Both the position numbers and the translations under genes were made by a program. The notes below the pieces were generated by a model. That model did not search any database and was not told where the DNA came from. It was given only the letters and a program-made list of their open reading frames with translations. Of a DNA stretch of 5,480 nt, positions 1-5,480 are shown in pieces. How positions within the stretch are numbered: position 1 is the first letter of the stretch; each line of letters starts with the position of its first letter. Source of the DNA: Oligoflexia bacterium (GTDB lineage: Bacteria > Bdellovibrionota > UBA1018); the NCBI GenBank assembly GCA_903928955.1, contig CAIYTD010000332.1, forward strand, positions 1 through 5,480, in the 5' to 3' direction.

Positions 1-86
1 ACACTCATCATGATCGTGATATTAACGCCGCAAAGAATATTCTCCGAGTCGGGCGTGACTCGCTAAGAGCGGCGAAAGCTGCTTAA
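1..86 (+). CDS. tnpB: TnpB RNA-guided nuclease, C-terminal fragment (5' end outside window)
   Basis: Reading from base 3 gives 27 codons, beginning THHDRDINAAKNILR and ending in TAA at 84-86. The HDRDINAAKNI stretch is the hallmark end of TnpB (IS605 OrfB). The Asp of DINAA corresponds to the third RuvC catalytic acid (D361 in ISDra2 TnpB). In full-length proteins it directly follows the CxxC zinc-finger knuckles, which would lie just upstream of the window. TnpB is an omega-RNA-guided DNA endonuclease that helps its transposon persist, and it is the ancestor of Cas12. The reading frame is open and the catalytic motif intact in what can be seen, so there is no sign of decay. Only this end is visible, so activity cannot be judged. 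Related IS607-type or domesticated TnpB proteins share the motif. Confidence 0.88.
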   Translation, partial: THHDRDINAAKNILRVGRDSLRAAKAA

Positions 87-140
87 GGGAATCCCCCCGC
101 GCAAGCGGTTAAAGGGCCTTTAGGCCGGGGAGGACGTCAA
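1..140 (+). mobile_element. Right end of an IS200/IS605-type element carrying tnpB
   Basis: This is the right (3') part of an IS200/IS605-superfamily insertion; the rest lies outside the window. It combines a TnpB C-terminus ending at 86 with a 54-bp non-coding tail that folds into nested short hairpins and stops at GTCAA (136-140). Elements of this family lack terminal inverted repeats. They carry a subterminal hairpin near the right end, with the cleavage site some ten bases 3' of the stem; here the outer stem ends at 130 and the putative end is at 140. By hand count the segment is about 55% GC against about 38% for 141-200, which supports a transferred origin and a boundary near 140. The exact end is inferred. 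Whether the element is intact, and whether a TnpA accompanies it, cannot be seen. Confidence 0.8.
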
Positions 141-156
141 TGAATCCATTCTCTGA
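87..156 (+). ncRNA. Predicted omega (re)RNA 3' scaffold and start of guide
   Basis: Directly after the tnpB stop lies a compact foldable segment. CCCC (93-96) pairs with GGGG (127-130). Inside this stem are two hairpins: CCGC/GCGG (97-100 with 105-108), closed by a GCAA tetraloop, and GGCC/GGCC (115-118 with 123-126), with a TTTA loop. The single-stranded joint GAGGACGTCAA follows. This matches the general plan of omega RNAs, which overlap the 3' end of tnpB, run to the right end of the IS, and use the next ~16 nt of flanking DNA as guide (here 141-156). The real RNA probably begins inside tnpB, upstream of 87, so the 5' limit given is arbitrary. The structure is read by eye; expression is inferred from the family. 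Confidence 0.65.
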
Positions 157-202
157 CCCCGACTTGGTCTAGATTGTAGAAATCTGAACCTAACATTTAA
201 AA
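141..202. other. Short intergenic stretch between IS end and tRNA, no gene seen
   Basis: This AT-rich 62-bp stretch has no credible reading frame. It contains three small inverted repeats: GACC/GGTC (155-158 with 166-169), AGATT/AATCT (171-175 with 181-185) and CATTT/AAATG (194-198 with 200-204, the last overlapping the tRNA end). None is followed on either strand by a convincing T run, so a factor-independent terminator for the tRNA cannot be called here. Its first 16 bases would be the TnpB guide sequence. Confidence 0.5.
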
Positions 203-292
203 TGGCGGAGAGAGAGAGATTCGAACTCTCGAGCGGTTTTACCCGCTGCTCCCTTAGCAAGGGAGTGCCTTCGGCCACTCGGCCATCTCTCC
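203..292 (-). tRNA. tRNA-Ser (anticodon GCU)
   Basis: The reverse complement folds as a 90-nt class II tRNA with the CCA end encoded. The acceptor stem is GGAGAGA/TCTCTCC with discriminator G73, as expected for serine. The D stem is GCC/GGC, and the anticodon arm is CTCCC-TTGCTAA-GGGAG with anticodon GCT (plus-strand 256-258), reading AGC and AGU codons. The long variable arm is AGCGG/CCGCT around a GTAAAA loop, and the T arm is GAGAG-TTCGAAT-CTCTC. All helices pair fully, so the gene looks functional. The T stem and acceptor strand together form a GA/TC dinucleotide run (207-218 on the plus strand), which is unusual in appearance but compatible with correct folding. It lies downstream of, and on the same strand as, the ABC-F gene, and has a promoter-like sequence of its own. 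Confidence 0.97.
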
Positions 293-296
293 GCAG

Positions 297-312
297 TTGA
301 GATTATTCTCAA
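297..312 (-). repeat. Inverted repeat in the tRNA-Ser leader
   Basis: A perfect 6-bp inverted repeat with a 4-base loop (TTGAGA-TTAT-TCTCAA on the plus strand) ends four bases before the tRNA's first nucleotide. In a precursor transcript from the promoter at 327-355 it would form a 5' leader hairpin beside the RNase P cleavage site. There is no T run after it, so a terminator for the ABC-F gene is unlikely. Confidence 0.45.
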
Positions 313-326
313 TGATCAACCTATGA

Positions 327-355
327 CCTATAGCAAACCAATTGGTAAAGATCAA
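327..355 (-). promoter_or_regulatory. Candidate sigma-70 promoter for tRNA-Ser
   Basis: Read on the minus strand, a TTGATC -35 box (350-355) and a TATAGG -10 box (327-332) are separated by exactly 17 bp. Transcription would start near 320, leaving a leader of about 27 nt before the tRNA. The spacer holds a 10-bp palindrome, ACCAATTGGT (337-346). The boxes are good but not perfect matches. Placement between the ABC-F stop and the tRNA makes this the natural tRNA promoter. Confidence 0.6.
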
Positions 356-375
356 TATACTGGGGTAGCGATTTT

Positions 376-2196
376 TTACTCCTTGAGCATACTTTCAAGT
401 TCTGACCAGCGGAGATAGAGGTGGTCAATTTGGGTTTGAAGTTGGTTCATTTTTTGAGTAATTTCCATTAATCGGATGGGATTACTGAGATTTTCTGATT
501 TCATGCTCTCTGCGGTAGCTTCAGTAAGGTCTTTTTCGGCTTGATGGATTTGCTCCTCCATCGTATCCATTTCTCTTTGATCTTTAAAGCCCAGTCGTTT
601 TTTCTTTGAACTAACAGAATTATTAGAAAGCGTATTTTTAGCATTTGCTTTGAGTGAGTTCGAAGAGCTCATTACCTGCTGTGAATACCAGTCTTCCCAT
701 TGCTCCATGCTAGCAAAAGCTGTGATTTTATTTTTTTCTTGATTTGTATCCCCAAAAGCTAAAATTTGAGTTGCAACTTGTCCTAAAAAATAGCGATCGT
801 GAGTGACTAACAATACTGCTCCGGAAAATTCGACGAGACATTCTTCCAAAACATTCAAAGTTGCCATGTCTAAATCATTGGTCGGTTCGTCTAAAATAAG
901 TAAATTTGCTTGTTTTAGCATTAATTGAGCGATTAAAATTCTGCTTTGCTCCCCTCCTGAGAGTTTGCCAACAGCCATATCCATTTGTCCTTGGGTAAAT
1001 AAGAAGCGATCCAAATAGCTCCGGATATGAATGCGATTGCCTCTGTAGTCTACGTAGTCTCCTTGCGGGCAAAGGGTTTTTGATACGGTAGTTAAAGGAT
1101 TGAGCGATTCACGATTTTGTTCAAAATAAGCAACTGATAATTGATCCGAACGAAGAACTGTTCCTTGGTCAGGCTCTTCTGTTCCGACAAGGACACGAAT
1201 TAAAGTGGATTTACCGCAGCCGTTTTTTCCTAGGATTCCGGTTCTACTGCCTGGAGTAATCATTAGTTCGACATCCGAAAAAATAGAACGATTGCCATAA
1301 GTTTTGGAAATTTTTCGAGCTTCTATCAGTTTTTTTGGATTTTTTTCCGAGCCTTGAAAATCAATTCGAGCCGTTCGCACTTGGTTTCTATAAGTGAGCT
1401 CTCCCACTTCACCCTTTAAATCTTGCGCTCGTTGAATTCGGGCTTGCTGCTTTGTGGTTCTTGCCTTTGCTCCCTGACGTAACCACTCTGTTTCTCTTCT
1501 TAATGTATTTTTAAGGACGACCTCACGCCGTTCTTGAGCAGCCATTAGTTGCTCTTTTGTTTCTAAATAATGAACATAGTCTCCTTTTATGGCTAATAAT
1601 CCATTTGGATTTCTTCGATCAAGTTCCCAAATTCGATTTGCAATTCTTTGCAGAAATACTCGATCATGTGTGATAGTGAGGGTGGCGTAAGCTGCTTCAG
1701 CCAATTGGTTTTCGAGCCATAAAATGCTTGCCATATCGAGATGATTGGTGGGTTCATCTAAAAGCAGTAAATCAGGCGAACGAGCTAATTCTCGTGCGAG
1801 TGCGACTCGTTTTTTCCATCCACCGGAAAGGTCATGAACCAAAACGAGTGGATCATTTAAAGAAAGTTTTGACATAATTTCGTCTGTTTTTGCTATGCAT
1901 TCCCAGTCATCTGGGTCATGTGTTCCCTCGAGAATAGTAGATTGAATGGTAGCATTTGCTGAAAACGTTGGAACCTGTTCAAGAAATCCAATCTTTAGCC
2001 CCCTTTGAAAAGAGAGAATTCCTTCGTCTACAGTAGTTTGAGAAGCTAAAATTCGAAGTAATGTCGACTTTCCAGCACCATTGGGTCCTATGAGGCCGAT
2101 TCGCTCGCCCTCTTCAATTGTAAAAGTAACTCCTTCGAAAAGTGGACGAGAGGCAAAAGCTTTACGAATTCCTGAAGCGTTGATTAATATGGCCAT
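376..2196 (-). CDS. uup: Uup-like ABC-F family ATPase
   Basis: This encodes a 606-residue cytoplasmic ABC-F protein with two nucleotide-binding domains in tandem and no membrane segments. NBD1 has Walker A GPNGAGKST (37-45), signature LSGGW (123-127), Walker B LLLLDEP (143-149, Glu148) and switch His177. NBD2 has GKNGCGKST (323-331), LSGGEQ (412-417), LILDEP (433-438, Glu437) and His466. A charged inter-domain linker lies at about 210-265, where ABC-F proteins contact ribosome-bound tRNA. A Ser/Asn-rich stretch (about 508-530) precedes a C-terminal coiled coil (531-606, KKKRLGFKDQRE to LYLRWSELE). This coiled coil, the W after LSGG in NBD1 and TNDLD rather than TNHLD in NBD2 mark the Uup subgroup. 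E. coli Uup is 635 aa and is linked to ribosome function, branched DNA intermediates and precise transposon excision. All ATPase residues are present. The ATG is well placed at the start of the beta strand, although only a poor Shine-Dalgarno (CTCGG) precedes it. Other ABC-F subgroups are less likely. Confidence 0.93.
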   Translation of the reverse strand: MAILINASGIRKAFASRPLFEGVTFTIEEGERIGLIGPNGAGKSTLLRILASQTTVDEGILSFQRGLKIGFLEQVPTFSANATIQSTILEGTHDPDDWECIAKTDEIMSKLSLNDPLVLVHDLSGGWKKRVALARELARSPDLLLLDEPTNHLDMASILWLENQLAEAAYATLTITHDRVFLQRIANRIWELDRRNPNGLLAIKGDYVHYLETKEQLMAAQERREVVLKNTLRRETEWLRQGAKARTTKQQARIQRAQDLKGEVGELTYRNQVRTARIDFQGSEKNPKKLIEARKISKTYGNRSIFSDVELMITPGSRTGILGKNGCGKSTLIRVLVGTEEPDQGTVLRSDQLSVAYFEQNRESLNPLTTVSKTLCPQGDYVDYRGNRIHIRSYLDRFLFTQGQMDMAVGKLSGGEQSRILIAQLMLKQANLLILDEPTNDLDMATLNVLEECLVEFSGAVLLVTHDRYFLGQVATQILAFGDTNQEKNKITAFASMEQWEDWYSQQVMSSSNSLKANAKNTLSNNSVSSKKKRLGFKDQREMDTMEEQIHQAEKDLTEATAESMKSENLSNPIRLMEITQKMNQLQTQIDHLYLRWSELESMLKE

Positions 2197-2227
2197 CCGA
2201 GTAATTTAGCAGAACTGTGACGATATT

Positions 2228-2256
2228 TAAATAGGCGCAGTTCGAGACTTAGTCTA
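2228..2256 (-). promoter_or_regulatory. Candidate promoter for the uup-like gene
   Basis: On the minus strand, TAGACT (2251-2256) and TATTTA (2228-2233) have a 17-bp spacing and would give a leader of about 25 nt. The -35 box matches consensus at four of six positions. Its outer two bases overlap the plus-strand TATAAT box, so the two divergent promoters would share DNA. The assignment is by eye and moderate only. Confidence 0.4.
2245..2255. repeat. 11-bp inverted repeat at the divergent promoters
   Basis: AGACT-T-AGTCT is a perfect 5-bp inverted repeat with one central base. It abuts and shares one base with the plus-strand TATAAT, and it covers most of the candidate minus-strand -35. Its position would suit a small operator, but it is short enough to be chance. 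Confidence 0.3.
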
Positions 2257-2260
2257 TAAT
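2255..2260 (+). promoter_or_regulatory. Consensus -10 box upstream of tex
   Basis: A perfect TATAAT lies 50 bp before the tex GTG, predicting a start near 2267 and a leader of about 44 nt. The -35 position at 17-bp spacing reads TAGGCG (2232-2237), a poor match, and no extended -10 TG precedes the box. The promoter may be weak or activator-dependent, or the -35 may be read differently in this host. Confidence 0.5.
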
Positions 2261-2283
2261 GGAGCGATCCAGAAGAGCTTTTT

Positions 2284-2310
2284 GCAGTATACCTGCTGGA
2301 GGTAATGTAA
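2284..2310 (+). promoter_or_regulatory. tex ribosome binding site with leader hairpin and ATG-TAA start-stop
   Basis: GGAGG (2298-2302) is a strong Shine-Dalgarno placed 8 nt before the GTG at 2311, which decides that start. Between them, ATG (2305-2307) is directly followed by TAA (2308-2310), in frame with the GTG, but only 2 nt from the Shine-Dalgarno and so poorly placed. Just upstream, GCAG (2284-2287) can pair with CTGC (2293-2296) around TATAC, forming a small hairpin that ends one base before the Shine-Dalgarno. Confidence 0.7.
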
Positions 2311-4704
2311 GTGAACTTTGAAACTTGGCTTCAGTCTATTCATTCCGAAATTTCTTCGTCCTCGATTATGGCTGTCCTCCATTTAACTTCTGAGGGAGCT
2401 ACTATTCCCTTTATTGCTCGTTATCGCAAAGAACAGACAGGAAGTATTAACGAAGTTGCTATTCAGGCAATTGTAGATGGCAAAGAGCGTTGGGATACGA
2501 TACTGAAGCGGCAAGAATTTATTGTAGGTGAAATTGATCACCAGAAGAAGCTCACTCCTGAGCTAAAAGAAAAGATTTTATCGACTTTTAAGCCGGAGTT
2601 ACTCGAAGATCTCTACTTGCCATACAAACAAAAAAGAAAAACAAAAGCAGCAATTGCTAAAGAGGCAGGTCTAGAGCCTTTAGCTGATTGGATTTGGAAC
2701 TGTGGGCATGGAACTGAAACTCCTTATGCTGGTCAAACTTTGGAAATATGGGCTTTTACGTTCAGAAATGAATCTCAGGAAATTAATGATGCAGCTGCTG
2801 CCATTTTAGGCGCTCAAGATATTTTAATAGAACGGCTTGCAGAAATTCAAGAACTCAGACAGTTAGTACGAACTGCTGTGTTTGAGCGTGCTGTTATTCG
2901 CACCGAAAAAGCCAAAAAAGCAAAGGCTAATAGTAAATTTGAAAATTATTTTGATTATCGTGAATCCATTTCGTCACTCTTGTTATCTCAGAATTCTCAC
3001 CGTTATTTAGCAGTAAGAAGGGGATGGACTGAGGAAGAGCTTAGTCTCAGTATTGAGGGGCCATTGGATGATCCAGAATTTGAGGTTCGTTTTATTCAGG
3101 CTTTTGAAGCACTTGCATGTACTGTTTTGGATTCTCCTGGATCAGAAATTTTGAAAAAATCGGCTCGGCTTGCCTATAAAGCTCATGTTTTTAGTAGTAT
3201 TGAAAATGAAGCCCATAAAAGCCTTCGGGATGTAGCGGATGAAGCTGCAATAAAGGTTTTTGCGGAAAATGTTAGAAAACTTCTCTTGTCTTCTCCTTAC
3301 GGTTCAAAGTCCGTTTTAGGCGTAGATCCAGGTATTAGGACAGGCTGCAAGTTGGCTGTTGTAGATGATTCAGGAAAATATATTGCTAGTACGTTGATTC
3401 ATCTTCATTCAGAAGGAGATAAGAACAAAGCAAAGGCTCTTTTAACTGAAGTAGTAAAAACGGCCCATTTATCTGCGATTGCTGTTGGAAATGGAACAGC
3501 TGGTCGCGAAACAGAAGCCTTTATTCGCATGGTTATGAAGGAAAATAATCTCCTCGTTCCGGTCGTTATGGTCAGTGAAGCGGGAGCGAGTGTATACAGT
3601 GCAAGTGAAGCAGCTCGTGAAGAATTTCCTGAGCTCGATTTGACTGTGCGGGGAGCGATTTCCATTGCAAGAAGGCTTCAAGATCCTTTGGCTGAGCTAG
3701 TAAAAATTGACCCTAAGAGTATTGGTGTGGGCCAGTATCAGCATGATGTTTCTCCTCATTCGTTGAAGCGAAGCCTTACTTATGTGGTTGAATCGTGTGT
3801 GAACCAAGTCGGAGTTAATTTAAATACAGCCTCTTATCATTTGCTTGCGTATGTATCTGGGATTGGACCTACCTTAGCTAAGACTATTGTAGAATACCGA
3901 GGTCAAAAAGGGCTTTTTCAGTCTAGGCTGGATCTCCTCAAAGTAAGTCGTTTTACGAAAAAAGCTTTTGAACAGGCAGCTGGATTTCTCAGAATTCATA
4001 ATGGCCCCAACCCATTAGATAATACAGGAGTTCATCCCGAAAATTATTCTAAATTGGAAGCATTTGCTTCGAGAATTGGGAAAGCTGTTCAGGATTTAAC
4101 GGGTTCTGGAGTACGGTTTTTAAAAGCAGACTCCGCTTTTCGCGAAGAAGTGGGTCCCTTTACCTTTGACGACATCGTGAAAGAGCTGGAAAAACCGGGG
4201 AGAGATCCTCGACAGGAGTTTATTCATTTTCAATTTCGAGATGATATTCATGATGTTAAGGATCTTAAGTCAGGTATGCTTTGTCCTGGAATTGTGACTA
4301 ATGTGACTAATTTCGGAGCTTTTGTAGATATTGGAGTGCACCAGGATGGTTTAGTTCATATTTCTCAGCTCAGTGATCAGTTTGTAAAGGATCCACGAGA
4401 AATAGTAAGTCCAGGAGATCATGTTAAAATTCGGGTGCTGGAAGTGAATATAGAGAAAAATCAAATCTCTCTGTCTATGAAAAATACGATAGAAAAAATG
4501 AGAGCACCTGTTACCGTACAGGCAGTGGCTCAAAATCCACCCAAAATTCGTCCAACTGTTCCTTCTCCTAAGCCTAATATTCAGCAAAGGGATCCAAAAG
4601 ATCAGCTGAGGCGGCCTCTTCAGCAAAGAAAGCCTAAAGAAGCATTTAATAATCCATTTGGAGGATTAGCTACTTTGCGATCTAATCTCAAACCTCGTTC
4701 TTAG
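2311..4704 (+). CDS. tex: Tex family RNA-binding transcription accessory protein
   Basis: This encodes a complete 797-residue cytoplasmic Tex (YhgF) protein; E. coli YhgF is 773 aa and P. aeruginosa Tex 785 aa. The N-terminal helical Tex domain shows EGATIPFIARYRKE and LEDLYLPYKQKRKTKA. A YqgF/RuvC-fold domain (about 330-430) has GVDPG with Asp339, and GNGTAGRETE (393-402), where the more usual form is ASRETE. The family motif SIGVGQYQHDV and a helix-hairpin-helix region (about 505-575, VSGIGPTLAKTIVEYR) follow. An S1 RNA-binding domain spans about 655-728 (GIVTNVTNFGAFVDIG, DGLVHISQL). A basic Pro/Gln/Lys-rich tail of 67 residues (731-797) contains FNNPF at 779-783. Tex proteins bind nucleic acid and associate with transcription; the family's RuvC-like domain is not regarded as an active nuclease. 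The GTG start is fixed by GGAGG 8 nt upstream. No frameshift or missing domain is seen. The next gene starts 10 bp after the stop, so an operon is likely. Confidence 0.96.
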   Translation: MNFETWLQSIHSEISSSSIMAVLHLTSEGATIPFIARYRKEQTGSINEVAIQAIVDGKERWDTILKRQEFIVGEIDHQKKLTPELKEKILSTFKPELLEDLYLPYKQKRKTKAAIAKEAGLEPLADWIWNCGHGTETPYAGQTLEIWAFTFRNESQEINDAAAAILGAQDILIERLAEIQELRQLVRTAVFERAVIRTEKAKKAKANSKFENYFDYRESISSLLLSQNSHRYLAVRRGWTEEELSLSIEGPLDDPEFEVRFIQAFEALACTVLDSPGSEILKKSARLAYKAHVFSSIENEAHKSLRDVADEAAIKVFAENVRKLLLSSPYGSKSVLGVDPGIRTGCKLAVVDDSGKYIASTLIHLHSEGDKNKAKALLTEVVKTAHLSAIAVGNGTAGRETEAFIRMVMKENNLLVPVVMVSEAGASVYSASEAAREEFPELDLTVRGAISIARRLQDPLAELVKIDPKSIGVGQYQHDVSPHSLKRSLTYVVESCVNQVGVNLNTASYHLLAYVSGIGPTLAKTIVEYRGQKGLFQSRLDLLKVSRFTKKAFEQAAGFLRIHNGPNPLDNTGVHPENYSKLEAFASRIGKAVQDLTGSGVRFLKADSAFREEVGPFTFDDIVKELEKPGRDPRQEFIHFQFRDDIHDVKDLKSGMLCPGIVTNVTNFGAFVDIGVHQDGLVHISQLSDQFVKDPREIVSPGDHVKIRVLEVNIEKNQISLSMKNTIEKMRAPVTVQAVAQNPPKIRPTVPSPKPNIQQRDPKDQLRRPLQQRKPKEAFNNPFGGLATLRSNLKPRS

Positions 4705-4714
4705 GTTGGCTGAT

Positions 4715-5480
4715 ATGGCTGGTACTTTGACGAATGATCTCAAATATAAACTTTATGAGAAATCTGTACAAACTCCAGATGCACATTTGATTTGGTTTTC
4801 TTCCATTTATAAAGAAATTCATGGAAAAGAAGGGCTGCATCTCAGAGAAGATTTTTGTGGGACGTTTCTTCTGTCGTGTGGTTGGGTGAAACAGAGTCCC
4901 TATCACACTGTAATGAGTGTAGATCTAGACCCTGAGCCTCTTCAGTTTGGAAAAGAAAAGCACTGGTCATTATTGACAAGAGATCAAAAGAAGCGGATTC
5001 AAATTTGTCGGGCTGATGTTTTGCATCCTACCATTCTCAAAAAGGATCTGATTATTGCATGTAATTTTTCGTTTTATATTTTTAAAACAAGATCACTTTT
5101 AGGGAAATATTTTAGAACTTGCTACCGTTCATTACATTCTCAAGGTACGCTTATTTTGGAGATGGCTGGTGGGCCAGGGATGATTACTCAGGGACGGGAA
5201 CAAAAAACAGTAAAAATTGGGGGAAACCGTAAATATACTTATATTTGGGATCAGAAATCATTTGATCCCATTTCTCATGACGCTCAATATTCTATTCATT
5301 TTAAATTGTCCCCAAAGAAAATATTTAAAGACGTATTTACTTATGATTGGCGATTATGGACTATTCCAGAAGTTAGAGAAGTATTAAAAGAATCTGGATT
5401 TAGTAAAAGCTATGTTTATTGGGAGACCGCGCACCGCGGAAAAGGTACAGGTGAGTTTTCTCAATCTGAAAAAGGCGACA
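4715..5480 (+). CDS. Class I SAM-dependent methyltransferase, REDFCGT type (3' end outside window)
   Basis: An open frame of 255 codons runs from ATG 4715 to the window edge with no stop. The protein reads as a Rossmann-fold SAM-dependent methyltransferase. LREDFCGTFLLS (43-54) is the motif I region that binds SAM, and VDLDPEPL (69-76) is the acidic motif II loop. A motif IV-like ACNFSFYIFKTR lies at 115-126, and strand motif LILEMAGGPG starts at 146. Further on come YIWDQKSFDPISH and FTYDWRLWTIPEVREVLKESGF. These motifs recur together in a family annotated only as class I SAM-dependent methyltransferase; the substrate is unknown to me. Full-length relatives as I recall them end a few tens of residues further on. 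The start follows the tex stop by 10 bp, with a weak TAGG overlapping that stop, which suggests translational coupling. TTG at 4706 is a less likely start. No function in the Tex pathway is established. Confidence 0.88.
   Translation, partial: MAGTLTNDLKYKLYEKSVQTPDAHLIWFSSIYKEIHGKEGLHLREDFCGTFLLSCGWVKQSPYHTVMSVDLDPEPLQFGKEKHWSLLTRDQKKRIQICRADVLHPTILKKDLIIACNFSFYIFKTRSLLGKYFRTCYRSLHSQGTLILEMAGGPGMITQGREQKTVKIGGNRKYTYIWDQKSFDPISHDAQYSIHFKLSPKKIFKDVFTYDWRLWTIPEVREVLKESGFSKSYVYWETAHRGKGTGEFSQSEKGD

Noticed and set aside
1..156. CRISPR array or Cas12 locus
   Set aside because: The RuvC-III motif is shared with Cas12, but no direct repeats or spacers are present and the structured 3' tail fits a TnpB element.
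155..204. Possible factor-independent terminator after tRNA-Ser
   Set aside because: The small inverted repeats have stems of only 4-5 bp, are AT-rich or have wide loops, and none is followed by a T run on the minus strand.
337..346. ACCAATTGGT palindrome as an operator
   Set aside because: It sits in the tRNA promoter spacer, but a 10-bp AT-rich palindrome is easily chance and no second copy is seen.
297..375. Terminator for the uup-like gene
   Set aside because: The only clear inverted repeat (297-312) lies in the tRNA leader with no T run after it; read-through into the tRNA is possible.
875..1072. 65-codon minus-strand reading frame
   Set aside because: It lies wholly inside the uup-like gene in another frame, starts within NBD2 coding sequence and shows no domain or ribosome binding site.
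3405..3681. Two overlapping minus-strand reading frames antisense to tex
   Set aside because: They are antisense shadows of the conserved YqgF domain coding sequence, with Ser/Thr-rich low-complexity translations and no family features.
4351..4626. 91-codon minus-strand reading frame antisense to tex
   Set aside because: It is a shadow of the S1 domain and tail; the aromatic-rich translation resembles antisense of lysine- and isoleucine-rich coding sequence.
4688..4906. 72-codon minus-strand reading frame
   Set aside because: It is antisense to the start of the methyltransferase gene, which has clear family motifs in the plus frame.

Overview
The window is a bacterial chromosomal segment, AT-rich apart from its left edge, and mostly ordinary housekeeping sequence. 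Coding density, an encoded tRNA CCA end, strong Shine-Dalgarno signals and sigma-70-like promoter boxes all indicate a bacterium. The protein families (Uup-type ABC-F, Tex, a REDFCGT-type methyltransferase) occur widely in Gram-negative bacteria. A chlamydia-like (Parachlamydiales) or gammaproteobacterial host would fit, but nothing in the window settles this, so it is only a weak suggestion.

Layout. Positions 1-140 are the right end of an IS200/IS605-type element. They hold the last 27 codons of a TnpB nuclease, including the RuvC-III DxNAAxN motif, followed by a compact GC-rich structured segment ending in GTCAA. This is the usual arrangement of an omega (re)RNA scaffold, and the adjacent chromosomal DNA from 141 would be read as the guide. 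The element is near 55% GC by hand count, against about 38% in the 60 bases after it. Next come a tRNA-Ser(GCU) gene on the minus strand (203-292) with a recognisable promoter, and a complete Uup-like ABC-F ATPase gene on the minus strand (376-2196).

A 114-bp divergent intergenic region (2197-2310) carries promoter-like boxes facing both ways. From it a plus-strand pair is read: tex (2311-4704), and 10 bp later the start of a class I SAM-dependent methyltransferase gene (4715 onward) that runs off the window.

How the parts fit together. Uup and Tex are both cytoplasmic nucleic-acid or ribosome-linked proteins read from one shared intergenic region, so their promoters may interfere. The tight tex-methyltransferase spacing suggests one transcript and possibly coupled translation. 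The most notable element is the TnpB/omega-RNA end lying 62 bp from a tRNA gene. No gene-free stretch exceeds 300 bp. Positions 141-202 hold only short weak inverted repeats and no recognisable gene.
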